NCBI GenBank assembly: GCA_014843695.1
Contig: CM026402.1
Coordinates: 15,998,903-16,062,902 of the forward strand
Length of the DNA stretch: 64,000 nt
Origin: Archivesica marissinica
Taxonomy: Eukaryota; Mollusca; Bivalvia; Venerida; Vesicomyidae
Reading direction: 5' to 3'
Made by a program: the position numbers and the translations under genes. This document shows positions 33,625 to 46,364 of the stretch, piece after piece. The notes under the pieces were generated by a model. That model was not told the DNA's origin. It saw only the letters and a list, made by a program, of their open reading frames with translations, and made no database searches. Every line of letters begins with the position of its first letter. The stretch's first letter is position 1.

Positions 33625-34163
33625 GATGACATAGAAAACGCACACCTACATTATATACTAGAGGACATAGATAACGCACACCTACATTATATACTAGAGG
33701 ACATAGAAAACGCACACCTACATTATATACTAGAGGACATAGAACACACACACCTCCATTATATACTAGAGGATACAGAAAACGCACACCTATATTATAT
33801 ACTAGAGGACATAGAAAACGCACACCTACATTATATACTAGAGGACATAGAAAACGCACACCTACATTATATACTAGAGGACATAGAAAACGCACACCTA
33901 CATTATATACTAGAGGACATAGAAAACGCACACCTACATTATATACTAGAGGACATAGAAAACGCACACCTACATTATATACTAGAGGACATAGAAAACG
34001 CACAGCTACATTATATATTAGAGGACATAGAAAACGCACACCTACATTATATACTAGAGGACATAGAAAACGCACACCTACATTATATACTAGAGGACAT
34101 AGAAAACGCAAACCTACATTATATACTAGAGGACATAGAAAACGCACACCTACATTATATCAT
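33625..34163 (+). repeat. 36-bp satellite, about 15 units
   Basis: The units contain ctagaggacatagaaaacgc followed by acacctacattatata. Most are over 90% alike. Period 36 leaves a long minus-strand frame (RFLCPLVYNVGV repeated), which is a by-product. Units are perfectly periodic with no spacers, so it is not a CRISPR array. Confidence 0.92.
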
Positions 34164-34194
34164 TATTATTACATGAACACGAAATACGAAGGAG

Positions 34195-34402
34195 AGTTTA
34201 AAGAGATTAGTCATTTTACATTTTTGAAGGATGGTGCAATATATGGAATTGTCTAACAGTAGAAAAGAGAGAATGAGACAATAAAATAACAATAAATCTA
34301 TATAACAATGTGTATATATCACTTATACTGGTACTCTCACAGATTAGAAAAAAGAGGCTGGTACCCTGTCAGGTGATCCAATAAACTTGGTACCAAGTAA
34401 AT
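34195..34402 (-). mobile_element. SINE-B scrap joined to an L2-like LINE fragment
   Basis: 34,197-34,230 is a SINE-B body scrap (aagagattagtcattttaca). 34,231-34,400 repeats 24,833-24,993 almost exactly (gaattgtctaacag, gctggtaccctgtcaggtga, cttggtaccaagtaaatg). The SINE-B that follows is shared as well. Confidence 0.75.
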
Positions 34403-34695
34403 GTGTGTTTTACGTTTATTTATCGTCGCTACCGGTTGCCCATATGAGCGACGCCTCCTAACGAGATTAGTCATTTTAGATTTTTGGAGGATAGTGCAAT
34501 AATACAGACAGAGCCCATTCCAGAGTCTCCTCTGGTTCTTTTACATGCACGGTGTACAGCACCGATACGAGACCTCGGCTTAACGTCCCATCTGAAAGAC
34601 TGTTCATCTTATTAGGGTCAGACGGGGGATAAAACCTGCGATCCCTGGATTACCAGTCCAGCGTGTTGACCACTTGACTATAGATCCGTCTGTCG
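34403..34695 (-). mobile_element. SINE-B, full length
   Basis: Complete, with decayed anticodon arm pairing and a point change in box B (gggggataaaacctgcg). It is part of the segment duplicated from 24.8-25.25 kb. Confidence 0.88.
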
Positions 34696-35039
34696 GCATA
34701 GAGTGACTTGCAATCATGCCATATTTGAGAGCGGTGCACAATTTAGATTTCAAGCCTGTAAAGATAGTACAACTGACACCAATCTTCATTTGTCACAGTC
34801 ATTTGCCACTAATGCATCGTGTGACGTGCACATATGAAGTAAACTGTGGGATAAGATAACGAAACTGCATTGATTATCTGCTTGCACATCCGTGTTTTCT
34901 CGATACGGAACAAATATAAATAGCACTTTTATCCAGCCGTGGTAAGAGAACCGCGTTGATCCTGGTTCACTCACCTGAAGTGAATTGCTACAAGCTGGGA
35001 GAACAGCTAGGACATGACAATACGTTGATAGGTAACCAA

Positions 35040-35475
35040 TGGCCGTAGACATAGGACGGAAGATGAACGACTGTGGAAGAAAGAAGAATGATGGACGAAT
35101 GGACGGACATACTCTGACGGAGAGAAACGGATGATGAATAATGATGGACGAATGACGGAGAATGGAAGACGAATGGTGGACGAATATAACGATGGACACA
35201 CTATAATGGACGGATGAACTATAATGGAGAGATAGACGGCGAATGAAGAATAGTAAAGACTTTATTTTACGAGGGAGCGTACATAACACATGGCTAATAC
35301 AAATAAGGCCCTCAACAAGAATGATGGACGAAGGATGAACGAATGTGGATGAATACATTTGGACGAATAAAAACCACGGACAAAGGACGATGAACGAGCG
35401 AACAATGATGCACTAGTATTGTTGTACGAAGATGACTGAATAATGATGGACGAACTACGATTGGTAAAGAACCAT
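35040..35475 (+). repeat. Degenerate 'atggacgaa' repeat block
   Basis: Irregular repeats of words such as 'aatgatggacgaa' and 'ggacggatgaac'. A LINE tail fragment (35,252-35,325: taaagactttattttacg ... aggccctcaac) is inserted. Confidence 0.65.
35252..35325 (-). mobile_element. L2-like LINE 3' tail fragment
   Basis: It matches the first 70 bp (3' end) of the LINE at 26,043 but is more diverged and lacks the (TAA)n run. Confidence 0.6.
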
Positions 35476-35487
35476 CCACTGAAAACA

Positions 35488-35534
35488 CATTACCAGTCCA
35501 GCGTGTTAACCACTGGACTACAGATCCGTCTGTA
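35488..35534 (-). mobile_element. SINE-B head fragment
   Basis: Contains ttaccagtccagcgtgttaa and the final cagatccgtctgta. Only the tRNA head remains. Confidence 0.75.
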
Positions 35535-35886
35535 CACCGTACACCATGTGTATATTCTCAAGTGAACAAAACAAAACTACCAACGTGTGAAATTATACAA
35601 ATTAATCTGTTGATCGTCTGAATGTTGGTGTTTCTACAATTTCTGATGAAGGGCAATGTCTGGTAGGCAGTCAAGTCGATATATCGTGTGTGCTTTATAT
35701 CATATGTAATCAAACATGATAAATGCGCACTACAAAAGAATCAAGAAATCGTAAAACAGATATAGAACCTCACGTGGGTGGACAATGAAGTACGAGATGA
35801 CAAAGGAAGCATGTTAGCGTAACGGTTAAACTCGTAAAATCAAATCTAGCAGAAAAGGGATTCGGAGGGACGCTGAAAGTGGATAG
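35535..35886. other. Unassigned
   Basis: No gene or repeat recognised. Confidence 0.5.
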
Positions 35887-36122
35887 CCGGATCTGTAGTA
35901 CAGTGGTAACACGCTGGACTGGTAATCCAGGGATCGCAGGTTCGATCCCCCGTCTAACCCTAATAAAATTAACAGTCTTTCAGATGGGACGTTAAACCGA
36001 GGTCTGGTGTCGGTGCTTTACACCGTGCACGTAAAAGAACCAGAGGAGATTCTGGAATTGGTCTCTGTCTGCATCATGCACTATCCTCCAAAAATCTAAA
36101 ATGACTAATCTCTTCAGTTGGC
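35887..36122 (+). mobile_element. SINE-B, plus strand, tail missing
   Basis: Head cggatctgtagtacagtggt, anticodon arm ctggactggtaatccag and box B ggttcgatccc. It ends at gactaatctcttcag. Confidence 0.85.
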
Positions 36123-36161
36123 CCTGAGGATGACTAAAATAAGTAAGATACCGTAAACCAA

Positions 36162-36495
36162 CATATACTAGAGGACATAGACAACGCACACTTCGAATAC
36201 GTGTGTTTTACATGAAAAACAATAACTATATAAATACATAGTTTTAAACATTTTGGAATATTTTTAGTTGTTCAGTTTGTGTATTGTAATAAAGATGTGA
36301 TATATCTTTGATGGAATCCTTCGTATTTCGTTTTCATGTAATAAAAGTAGTTTTTAACATTTTGGTATATTTTAGTTGTTCAGTTTGTGTTTTGTAATAA
36401 AGATGTGATATATCTTTGATGGAATCTTTCGTATTTCGTTTTCATGTAATAATAATCATATAATGTAGGTGTGTGTTTTCTATGTCCCCTAGTAT
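36162..36495. repeat. Satellite edge copies around a 105-bp tandem duplication
   Basis: 36,166-36,190 has one unit of the 36-bp satellite (tatactagaggacatagaca). 36,238-36,343 and 36,347-36,450 are two copies of a roughly 105-bp unit (agttgttcagtttgtgt, then gtaataaagatgtgatatat). 36,427-36,495 repeats the right edge of the 33.6-kb satellite in inverted orientation (cgtatttcgttttcatgtaa). Confidence 0.8.
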
Positions 36496-36668
36496 ACTTC
36501 GCACCAAAATGCGGGATCATTAAAGATAACAAATATGCTCGATAGTCGAGTGATTATCAACACCACCCGAGCACAATGCGTGCTATATATCATATGTATA
36601 TACGGTTTGCTTGATACCATGTCGTGTAAATGCTCGGGTTGCTGACAAAGTGCATTTTGGATATTAAA

Positions 36669-39600
36669 ATGCAACATCCATCTTGGCTACTGCGGTACAA
36701 CATCCATCTTGACTACTGCGGTACAACATCCATCTTGGCTACTGCGGTACAACATCCATCTTGACTACTGCGGTACAACATCCATCTTGGCTACTGCGGT
36801 ACAACATACATCTTGGCTACTGCGGTACAACATCCATCTTGGCTACTGCGGTACAACTCCCATCTTGGCAACTGCGGTACAACATCCATCATGACTACTG
36901 CGGTACAACATCCATCTTGGCTACTGCGGTACAACATCCATCTTGGCTACTGCGGTACAACTCCCATCTTGGCTACTGCGGTACAACATCCATCTTGGCT
37001 ACTACGGTACAACCCCACCTTGGCTACTGCGGTACACCATCCATCTTGGCTACTGCGGTACAACATCCATCTTGGCTACTGCGGTACAACTCCCATCTTG
37101 GCTACTGTGGTACAACATCCATCTTGGCTACTGCGGTACAACTCCCATCTTGGCTACTGCGGTACAAAATCCATATTGACTACTGCGGTACAACATCCAT
37201 CTTGGCTACTGCGGTACAACTCCCAGCTTGGCTACTGCGGTACAACTCCCATCTTGACTACTGCGGTACAACATCCATCTTGACTACGGCGGTACAACTC
37301 CCATCTTGACTACTGCGGTACAACTCCCATCTTGACTACTGCGGTACAACATCCATCTTGACTACGGCGGTACAACTCCCATTTGACTACTGCGGTACAA
37401 CTCCCATCCTGGCTACTGCGGTACAACATCCATCTTGACTACGGCGGTACAACTCCCATCTTTACTACTGCGGTACAACTCCCATCTTGACTACTGCGGT
37501 ACAACATCCATCTTGGCTACTGTGGTACAACATCCATCTTGGCTACTGCGGTACAACTCCCATCTTGGCTACTGCGATACAACTCCCATCTTGGCTACTG
37601 TGGTACAACATCCATCTTGGCTACTGCGGTACAACATCCATCTTGGCTACTGCGGTACAACATCCATCTTGGCTACTGTGGTACAACATCCATCTTGGCT
37701 ACTGCTGTACAACTCACATCCTGGCTACTACGGTACAACTCCCATCTTGGCTACTGCGGTACAACTTCCATCTTGGCTACTACGGTACAACTCACATCTT
37801 GACTACTGCGGTACAACTCACATCTTGGCTACTGCGGTACAACTCCCATCTTGGCTACTGCGGTACAACTCACATCTTGACTACTGCGGTACAACTCACA
37901 TCTTGGCTACTACGGTACAAAATCCATCTTGACTACTGCGGTACAACATCCATCTTGGCTACTGCGGTACAACTCCCATATTGGCTACTGCGGTACAACT
38001 CCCATCTTGACTACTGCGGTACAACATCCATCTTGACTACGGCGGTACAACTCCCATCTTGACTACTGCGGTACAACTCCCATCTTGACTACTGCGGTAC
38101 AACATCCATCTTGACTACGGCGGTACAACTCCCATTTGACTACTGCGGTACAACTCCCATCCTGGCTACTGCGGTACAACATCCATCTTGACTACGGCGG
38201 TACAACTCCCATCTTTACTACTGCGGTACAACTCCCATCTTGACTACTGCGGTACAACATCCATCTTGGCTACTGTGGTACAACATCCATCTTGGCTACT
38301 GCGGTACATCTCCCATCTTGGCTACTGCGGTACAACTCCCATCTTGGCTACTGTGGTACAACATCCATCTTGGCTACTGCGGTACAACATCCATCTTGGC
38401 TACTGCGGTACAACATCCATCTTGGCTACTGTGGTACAACATCCATCTTGGCTACTGCTGTACAACTCACATCCTGGCTACTACGGTACAACTCCCATCT
38501 TGGCTACTGCGGTACAACTTCCATCTTGGCTACTACGGTACAACTCACATCTTGACTACTGCGGTACAACTCACATCTTGGCTACTGCGGTACAACTCCC
38601 ATCTTGGCTACTGCGGTACAACTCACATCTTGACTACTGCGGTACAACTCACATCTTGGCTACTACGGTACAAAATCCATCTTGACTACTGCGGTACAAC
38701 ATCCATCTTGACTACGGCGGTACAACTCCCATCTTGACTACGGCGGTACAACTCCCATCTTGACTACTGCGGTACAACTCCCATCTTGACTACTGCGGTA
38801 CAACTCACATCTTGGCTACTACGGTACAACATCCATCTTGACTACTGCGGTACAACATCCATCTTGACTACGGCGGTACAACATCCATCTTGACTACGGC
38901 GGTACAACTCCCATCTTGACTACTGCGGTACAACTCCCATCTTGACTACTGCGGTACAACTCCCATCTTGGCTACTGCGGTACAACTCCCATCTTGACTA
39001 ATGCGGTACAACATCCATCTTGGCTACTTCGGTACAACTCCCATTTTGTTGACTACTGCGGTACAACATCCATCTTGGCTACTGCGGTACAACTCCCATC
39101 TTGACTACTGCGGTACAACATCCATCTTGGCTACTGCGGTACAACTCCCATCTTGGCTACTGCGGTACAACATCCATCTTGGCTACTGCGGTACAACATC
39201 CATCTTGGCTACTGTGGTACAACTCCCATCTTGGCTACTGCGGTACAACTCACATCTTGACTACTGCGGTACAACATCCATCTTGGCTGCGGTACAACAT
39301 CCATCTTGGCTACTACGGTACAACTCCCATCTTGGCTACTGCGGTACAACATCCATCTTGACTACTGCGGTACAACTCCCATCTTGACTACTGCGGTACA
39401 ACATCCATCCTGGCTGCGGTACAACATCCATCTTGGCTACTGCGGTACAACTCCCATCTTGACTACTGCGGTACAACATCCATCTTGGCTGCGGTACAAC
39501 ATCCATCTTGGCTACTGCGGTACAACATCCATCTTGGCTACTGCGGTACAACATCCATCTTGGCTACTACGGTACAACTCCCATCTTGACTACTGCGGTA

Positions 39601-41303
39601 CAACTCCCATCTTGGCTACTGCGGTACAACTCCCATCTTGGCTACTGCGGTACAACTCCCATCTTGGCTAATGCGGTACAACCCCACCTTGGCTACTGCG
39701 GTACATCTCCCATCTTGGCTACTGCGGTACAACACCCACCTTGGCTACTGCGGTACAACTCACATCTTGGCTACTGCGGTACAACATCCATCTTGACTAC
39801 GGTGGTACAACTCCCATTTTGACTACGGCGGTACAACTCCCATCTTGGCTACTGCGGTACAACTCCCATCTTGGCTACTGCGGTACAACTCCCATCTTGA
39901 CTACTTCGGTACAACCCCACCTTGGCTACTGCGGTACATCTCCCATCTTGACTACTGCGGTACAACCCCCACCTTGGCTACTGCGGTACAACATCCATCT
40001 TGACTACTGCGGTACAACTGCCATCTTGACTACTGCGGTACAACTCCCATCTTGGCTACTGCGGTACAACTCCCGTCTTGACTACTGTGGTACAACCCCA
40101 CCTTGGCTACTGCGGTACATCTCCCATCATGGCTACTGCGGTACAACCCCCACCTTGGCTACTGCGGTACAACCCCCACCTTGGCTACTGCGGTACAACT
40201 CACATCTTGGCTACTGCGGTACATCTCCCATTTTGACTACTGCGGTACAACTCCCATCATGGCTACTGCGGTACAACATCCATCTTGGCTACTACGGTAC
40301 AACTCCCATCATGGCTACTGCGGTACAACATCCATCTTGGCTACTACGGTACAACTCCCATCTTGACTACTGCGGTACAACATCCATCTTGGCTACTACG
40401 GTACAACTCCCATCTTGGCTACTGCTGTATAACTCCAATCTTGGCTACTGCGGTACAACCCCACCTTGGCTACTGTGGTACATCTCCCATCTTGGCTACT
40501 GCGGTACAACCCCCACCTTGGCTACTGCGGTACAACTCACATCTTGGCTACTGCGGTACAACATCCACCTTGACTACGGCGGTACAACTCCCATTTTGAC
40601 TACGGCGGTACAACTCCCATCTTGACTACTGCGGTACAACTCACATCTTGGCTACTGCGGTACAACTCACATCTTGACTACTGCGGTACAACTCCCATCT
40701 TGACTACTGCGGTAAACTCCCATCTTGGCTACTGCGGTACAACTCCCATCTTGACTACTGCGGTACAACCCCACCTTGGCTACTGCGGTACATCTCCCAT
40801 CTTGGCTACTGCGGTACAACCCCCACCTTGGCTACTGCGGTACAACTCACATCTTGGCTACTGCGGTACAACATCCATCTTGGCTACTGCGGTACAACTC
40901 CCATCTTGACTACTGCGGTACAACTCCCATCTTGGCTACTGCGGTACAACATCCATCTTGGCTACTACGGTACAACTCCCATCTTGGCTACTGCGGTACA
41001 ACATCCATCTTGGCTAGTACGGTACAACTCCCATCTTGACTACTGCGGTACAACTCCCATCTTGACTACTGCGGTACAACTCCCATCGTGGCTACTGCGG
41101 TACAACTCCCATCGTGACTACTGCGGTACAACATCCATCTTGGCTACTGCGGTACAACATCCATCTTGACTACTGCGGTACAACATCCATCTTGACTACT
41201 GCGGTACAACATCCATCTTGGCTACTGCGGTACAACATCCATCTTGGCTACTGCGGTACAACATCCATCTTGGCTACTGCGGTACAACTTCCATATTGGC
41301 TAA
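36669..41303 (+). repeat. 26-bp satellite, about 178 units
   Basis: The unit reads roughly tacaactcccatcttgac then tactgcgg, with alternating 'aactccc/aacatcc' and 'tggct/tgact' variants. Some units are 25 bp (cccatttgac). Period 26 makes all three plus-strand frames read a 26-residue pattern. This explains the many overlapping frames, and none is a gene. A higher-order copy of 753 bp is present. Confidence 0.97.
37164..38708 (+). repeat. 753-bp higher-order duplication within the 26-bp satellite
   Basis: Block 37,164-37,916 is repeated at 37,917 onward with the same order of variants, including cggcggtacaactcccat, the 25-bp unit and the 'aaaatccat' unit. 753 equals 29 units less one base, which matches the short unit. 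The two blocks diverge after about 37,955 / 38,708. Confidence 0.85.
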
Positions 41304-41548
41304 TGACGTATAGCCCATATTCTGAGCGGGATATTCTTGACAAATGTGTGAGATGTGTGTCCAATCTATGACAATCTAACAGACACTACTGTAGACAGAT
41401 CTGGCACAATCATGACCCTACTTTAGAATAATCGGAAACACGCCTTGAAAAAACACCGCACGGGCACAGTGTATTCGGGCAAGTCTTAAACAATATAATC
41501 ACATATTGTCACTTTATGTAGTCTGCTCGGGAGTGCGTTGTATTAAGC
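41303..41548. other. Unassigned
   Basis: Short unique stretch, nothing recognised. Confidence 0.5.
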
Positions 41549-41839
41549 GTGTGTTTTACGTTTATTTATCGTCGCTACTGGTTGCCCATATGAGCGATGC
41601 CTCCTGAAGAGATTAGTCATTTTAGATATTTGGAGGATAGTGCAATGATACAGACAGATACCCATTCCAGAGTCTCCTCTGGTTCTTTTACGTGCATGGT
41701 GTAAAGCACCGACACGAGACCTCGGATTAACGTCCTATCTGAAAGACTGTTAATTTTTATTAGGGACAGGCGGGGGATCGAACCTGCGATCCCTAAATTA
41801 CCAGTCCAGTGTGTTACCACTGGACTACAGATCCGTCTG
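41549..41839 (-). mobile_element. SINE-B, full length, intact target duplication
   Basis: Flanked by the identical 15-bp repeat gtgcgttgtattaag (41,533-41,547 and 41,839-41,853). Body and head are complete, with a few substitutions. Confidence 0.9.
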
Positions 41840-42242
41840 TGCGTTGTATTAAGGATACCACATATCATAGCACAATAATTATGAATCTCCGTCTGACAGT
41901 GACAAACAAAAATCGCTATACGCCAGAAGGAATCTTGTGTAGACTGAAATGATGAAAACCATACCACTGATTCAGACCGACGTGGAAAAACATCTATCAC
42001 TACTCTAGACTGAAATGGTGATAAACTCTGCCCTAGAGACTGCATATCCCCAATAGCCATTACTTAAGAAGACTCCACCCATAGCATACTGAATTTGTAC
42101 GGTAATGCCCCAGATTGGGCCATGTACAAATATCCCTAGCGGCGTGGAAGGGAAAAAAAGTATTGTTTATTACAGAAAAATAAATCTAGATATGGAGAAA
42201 GCAGAATTGAAAAAAGACTGTCTAAAACAAAAACTGTCAATA

Positions 42243-42470
42243 GTTTAGTTGATACATATTTATTATTGCAAAATAAGTTCTTACACGTTATATTAATCAC
42301 TCTCGAGACCTCTTTCCTGATGGAATCCATCGCCACGAGGAAGAGAGAGGAGGCATGCGGAATTTAATGCATTGCCTAAGGCACAATCGTAACGGTTCCA
42401 GCGGGGCTCGAACCCCGGGTAGTTCGCACCTTAAGCGAACGCGCTACCAATGCGCTATCACGACTTCCAC
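42243..42470 (-). mobile_element. SINE-A, full length
   Basis: On the minus strand the head gtggaagtcgtgatagcgca and a tRNA-like region with box B gggttcgagccccgctgg lead into the body. The tail is slightly shortened. Confidence 0.87.
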
Positions 42471-42849
42471 ATAGTAGGCTAACATTTAAAAACGATAAAA
42501 GGCTTGGATTTCTGTACAGTACCGGTTTCGTAACAACTACAACTGTATGACAACAACTGTTTTAGAAACTGTGACAGGCAGTTTAGCCAGGAATCTGACT
42601 AAGTGATTTAATGCCGTGTTCTGTATCATTAGGAGGCTGCTATGCAATATGCATGCTTCTATATAACATAACAATACTAATACTGATCAAACGATTCATA
42701 ACGGCATGACATTTCAATTGTCATTTATGAATAAGTTATGCAATTATGCAACGTGCATTAGTCACCATGGGGAATTACGAAAGCGGCCCTCCCAGACCTT
42801 GTGCATGACTTGTATACTCTTCTGAGCTACAAACCGGGCCCTATCTATA

Positions 42850-42945
42850 CAGTCAAATATGTGTTAGTGGTCACCTCCATTAAGCAGCCAACCTGTATTA
42901 AGCAGCCAGTTTCTAGATAACTACTACGTTGTTTTATTATAATAA
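42850..42945. mobile_element. CAGTC MITE, right part missing
   Basis: It starts cagtcaaatatgtgttagtg after TA (42,848-42,849), then has ccattaagcagccaacctgt. Truncated near gttgttttattataa. Confidence 0.7.
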
Positions 42946-43050
42946 ATAATTAATGCCGTCGGCCTCCACACACTTTAACCATGCCCAATGTAGTTCATAC
43001 CCAGATGGAGACTATTAACCCGCGGTTTATTCCTTAAATTAAATACAAAC

Positions 43051-43331
43051 GGATCTGTAGTCCAGTGGTAACACGCTGGACTGGTAATCCATGGATCGTG
43101 GTTTCATTCCCCCGTCTGGCCCTAATAAAATTTAATAAAACTTTCAGATGGGACGTTAAACCGAGATCTCGTGTCGGTGCTGTACACCGTGCACGTAACA
43201 GAACCAGTGGAGACTCTGGAATGGGTCTGTATCATTGCACTACCCTCCACCAATCTAAAATGACTAATCTCTTCAGGAGACGTCGCTCATATGGCCAACC
43301 GGTAGATACGATAAATAAACGTAAAACACAC
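43051..43331 (+). mobile_element. SINE-B, plus strand, with 10-bp target duplication
   Basis: Complete from ggatctgtagtccagtggta to gtaaaacacaca. The repeat cttaaattaa lies at 43,033-43,042 and 43,332-43,341. The loop reads GGT. Confidence 0.88.
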
Positions 43332-43335
43332 ACTT

Positions 43336-43924
43336 AAATTAATAATGAACGGAGAAATACATGGGCGAGCGCATGCGCAGCAGAAAGCCATACTTGTATT
43401 ATATTTATGTATTGTTTGTTTTGTAGCTGATCAAAACCAGAATACCGATAGTTATTGCAGATTGACGTACTGTTAAGGGGCTATGCCTTTTAAGATGTGA
43501 TAGATATTGAACAAACAAATAAGTTGACAATAAACAACAAAAAGCACTGTAACGCTCAATTTTAGTAAATTAAATATTTGCCCAACTACATTGTTTAGAA
43601 CTAGAAACTTGAGATTGAAAAGGAATTGTTAATTAATGAATCTCTGAAACACTATATTATTTACTGGGCGTCATATCGACCATAAGGAATGAAATGTGTA
43701 TGCCAATATTTTGCACAGTTGTGCTATTGGTAACACTTTAGAGCGTCTAAGAGCCTTTTCAAGATTAATTGTATATGTGGTAATCTTTACCCCTCCAAAA
43801 CAGTGTCACATAATTTCGCGACCAAAACAAACCAGGTCAAAAATGTCGTCGGTGATTGTGCACCTTCTGCATAGCATATGTACATAAAACTCCTGTACCA
43901 TAACTACATATTGACATAAACTGT
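43336..43924. other. Unassigned
   Basis: No gene recognised. Confidence 0.5.
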
Positions 43925-43990
43925 CAAGATCCCGGATGGCCATCTGAGCACTATTTAAAGCCCGGACGGGCACCCGGGTCGAACCGCCGA
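43925..43990 (-). mobile_element. SINE-E core fragment
   Basis: It matches the SINE-E body around gagcactatttaaagcccgg and gggcacccggg in minus orientation. Confidence 0.5.
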
Positions 43991-44329
43991 TAAGTGAAGA
44001 AGATACAACATGAATACTGCATCGATTGTCTACTGCACCAATAATTAACTCTTTGTGACACGATTCATCAAAAGGGTGAAATTTTCAAAAATGTTTTTTC
44101 TTTCTTCAGAATTATGTTTTTCAGTCATTTCCTTAAACATAATCAAAATTTAGGGTAATTTCGTTTAGATTATCTGTTCTAAAAATGAGTTTTAAACTTG
44201 CATGCATAGCACGAACGTTGCCGTTTTCGATTGCGTGACGTAACTTTAGACGTCATTTCTCGATCCCTTTTGCTAAATCGCGTCACATTTGTATATATAA
44301 ATTGATTGTAAAATAAATAATTGTATGTA

Positions 44330-44480
44330 AGTCCTAAATGGTACGGGTTTATAAAGCATACGGGAGATAAATCAGTCCTAAATGGTACAGGTTTTAAAGC
44401 ATATGGGAGATAAATCAGTCCTAAATGATACGGGTTTATAAAGCATACGGGAGATAAATCAGTCCTGAATGGTACGGCTT
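44330..44480 (+). repeat. 44-bp tandem repeat, about 3.5 units
   Basis: Unit: cagtcctaaatggtacggg then tttataaagcatacgggagat. Confidence 0.88.
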
Positions 44481-44566
44481 TCATATTAGTTATAGTCACT
44501 ATATCAATTGCGATCGGAAATTAATTCTTTTGTCTGCTATAAATACCCCCCCAACCGGCATTAAAG

Positions 44567-44997
44567 CAGTACCGTAGCCAGAGGCACATTTCAACCGGGG
44601 GGGGGGGCATTTCCCCCCTTAAAATTGTTGGGGGGGGGCATTGTCGGGAAGAGCCATAACTAATGTTACTAGAACTTGTGGCCTGACCCGTTTGCCTTTA
44701 TTTAATTTGTCATGTTCTGTATTCACATGTATATGTAAAACGAATCGAGCAATAAAATATGAATACACTAAACTAAATTAAACTGTTGGGGCATAGAAGC
44801 GATTTCCTGCGTTTTCTGATTTAACGAGTTTAGACGTATAATTATGTACTGACCTTTCAGCTCTCTAGCAGTCAACATTTTATACAGCAAAGGGATATTG
44901 TTTGCATTTTATTTAATTAATTTTTCATTATTTTTATTTGCCGCAATTTTAACCGAGGCAGTTTCCTCGGTGTGCCTCAGTGTGGCTACGGGCCTGT
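44567..44997. mobile_element. hAT-type MITE with CCGTAGCCA ends
   Basis: The left end cagtaccgtagccagaggca and the inverted right end caggcccgtagccacactga share the termini. Poly-G tracts (ggggggggggg) follow the left end. 'CCGTAGCCAG' ends are frequent in invertebrate hAT relatives. I see no clear 8-bp duplication, so the boundaries are approximate. Confidence 0.6.
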
Positions 44998-44999
44998 AA

Positions 45000-45272
45000 C
45001 GTTAGGTCTCCACCTGTGTCCATACATATATAATAATGATATATGTCTTCTTGTGTTAGAACTAGTCACATGTAATATTTTAAATTATATGTTGATTTTT
45101 TAATTTTTATGGATTCATAACAATCTAAAAGAAAATGAATTAGCCGGATTTTGGTTTTCCATGAACAAGGTTTTTTAAGCCGAAAATTCGGAAGTAGAGA
45201 GGATCACATATATATGTAATATTTTACTTATGCTTATCGTGTTTTACTATATTTGTCATGTAACTATTTCAT
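45000..45272. other. Unassigned
   Basis: AT-rich, nothing recognised. Confidence 0.5.
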
Positions 45273-45473
45273 TCAAACTTACTTCTTAGTCAATCAAGCT
45301 TACTTCTTAGTCAATCAAACTTACTTCTTAGTCAATCAAGCTTACTTCTTAGTCAATCAAGCTTACTTATTAGTCAATCAAGCTTACTTCTTAGTCAATC
45401 AAGCTTTCTTCTTAGTCAATCAAACTTACTTCTTAGTCTTACTTCTTAGTCAATCAAGCTTACTTCTTAGTGT
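45273..45473 (+). repeat. 21-bp minisatellite, about 9 units
   Basis: Unit caatcaagcttacttcttag followed by t. One unit is shortened. The seven-residue frame YFLVNQA is a by-product. Confidence 0.9.
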
Positions 45474-46364
45474 TATTTAATACTATCAAACAGAGCTCAT
45501 AAAGTTAATTTGCCAGAGAGCTTGCATACACAAGTGGTCAGAACTTACTAATACTTAGTTAGGATCAACAAATACTGTTCCATAACCGTATATACTGTTT
45601 TATGCTGTTCGAATAGGGTATCATCTTCAACAACAAACTATACATTAGCATTAACTGGACATGAAATGAGATTGATGGATGGACACCAAAGATTAGAAAG
45701 TACATGAAACGACAAACAAAGCTAAGACAGTGACGTCAATGACCTTCACGTGGCTGGGTTATTCTCTGTCTCAGAATGCCGTAAATATCCGGCATCTATA
45801 TTTGTTGTGTGCTACGGAGACATTTCTCAGACAGAATGTCAGTCTAAATAAACTTGATCTCCTCTGAGATGCTGCTTAAAATAGCTGTATTCTAGAGTTT
45901 ATGAAGACATTGTGGTGTTAGTATGTAGACGCTAGAAAGTACTTGTGCTAGTTGTGTTAGTTTTGTTTTTGCATAAGAGACTACATTATATTAAAGTGTG
46001 CACTGGTCTGCAACAGCTTTCCACAGTAATGTCCGTAACTGAAGAGGTAACAGCAAGTGTTGACAAATGAATAGAGCTTAACGCTAGCCAGAAGTAGTAA
46101 TAATAACAACTTTCTCTGTTCATGAGTAACTGAACTATACTTCCATCAATCACTCTAGCAACCAACTGGGCTTTTTATTGTATGGATGATGAATCACGGC
46201 TTGATAGTTTCCATCGGGGTATGAACTAAATTCGGCGTGTTCAAAGTGTGAGGAGACCGACGGTTCATTACTTATATTTACATTAACTATTCTCTTTCAA
46301 TGGCACACAGAAAAAAGATCACACTGCATTTAAAATGTATTTTAGCCAGATTTGCGACTTACCG
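45474..46364. other. Unassigned
   Basis: No gene recognised. Confidence 0.5.

Noticed and set aside
33599..34147. Hydrophobic 182-codon minus frame and the idea of a CRISPR array
   Set aside because: The 36-bp units are contiguous with no spacers, and this is eukaryotic DNA. It is a satellite, and the frame is a by-product.
36709..41371. Many overlapping plus-strand frames of 60-294 codons
   Set aside because: All are readings of the 26-bp satellite in three frames.
45253..45480. 75-codon frame with YFLVNQA repeats
   Set aside because: Reading of a 21-bp minisatellite.
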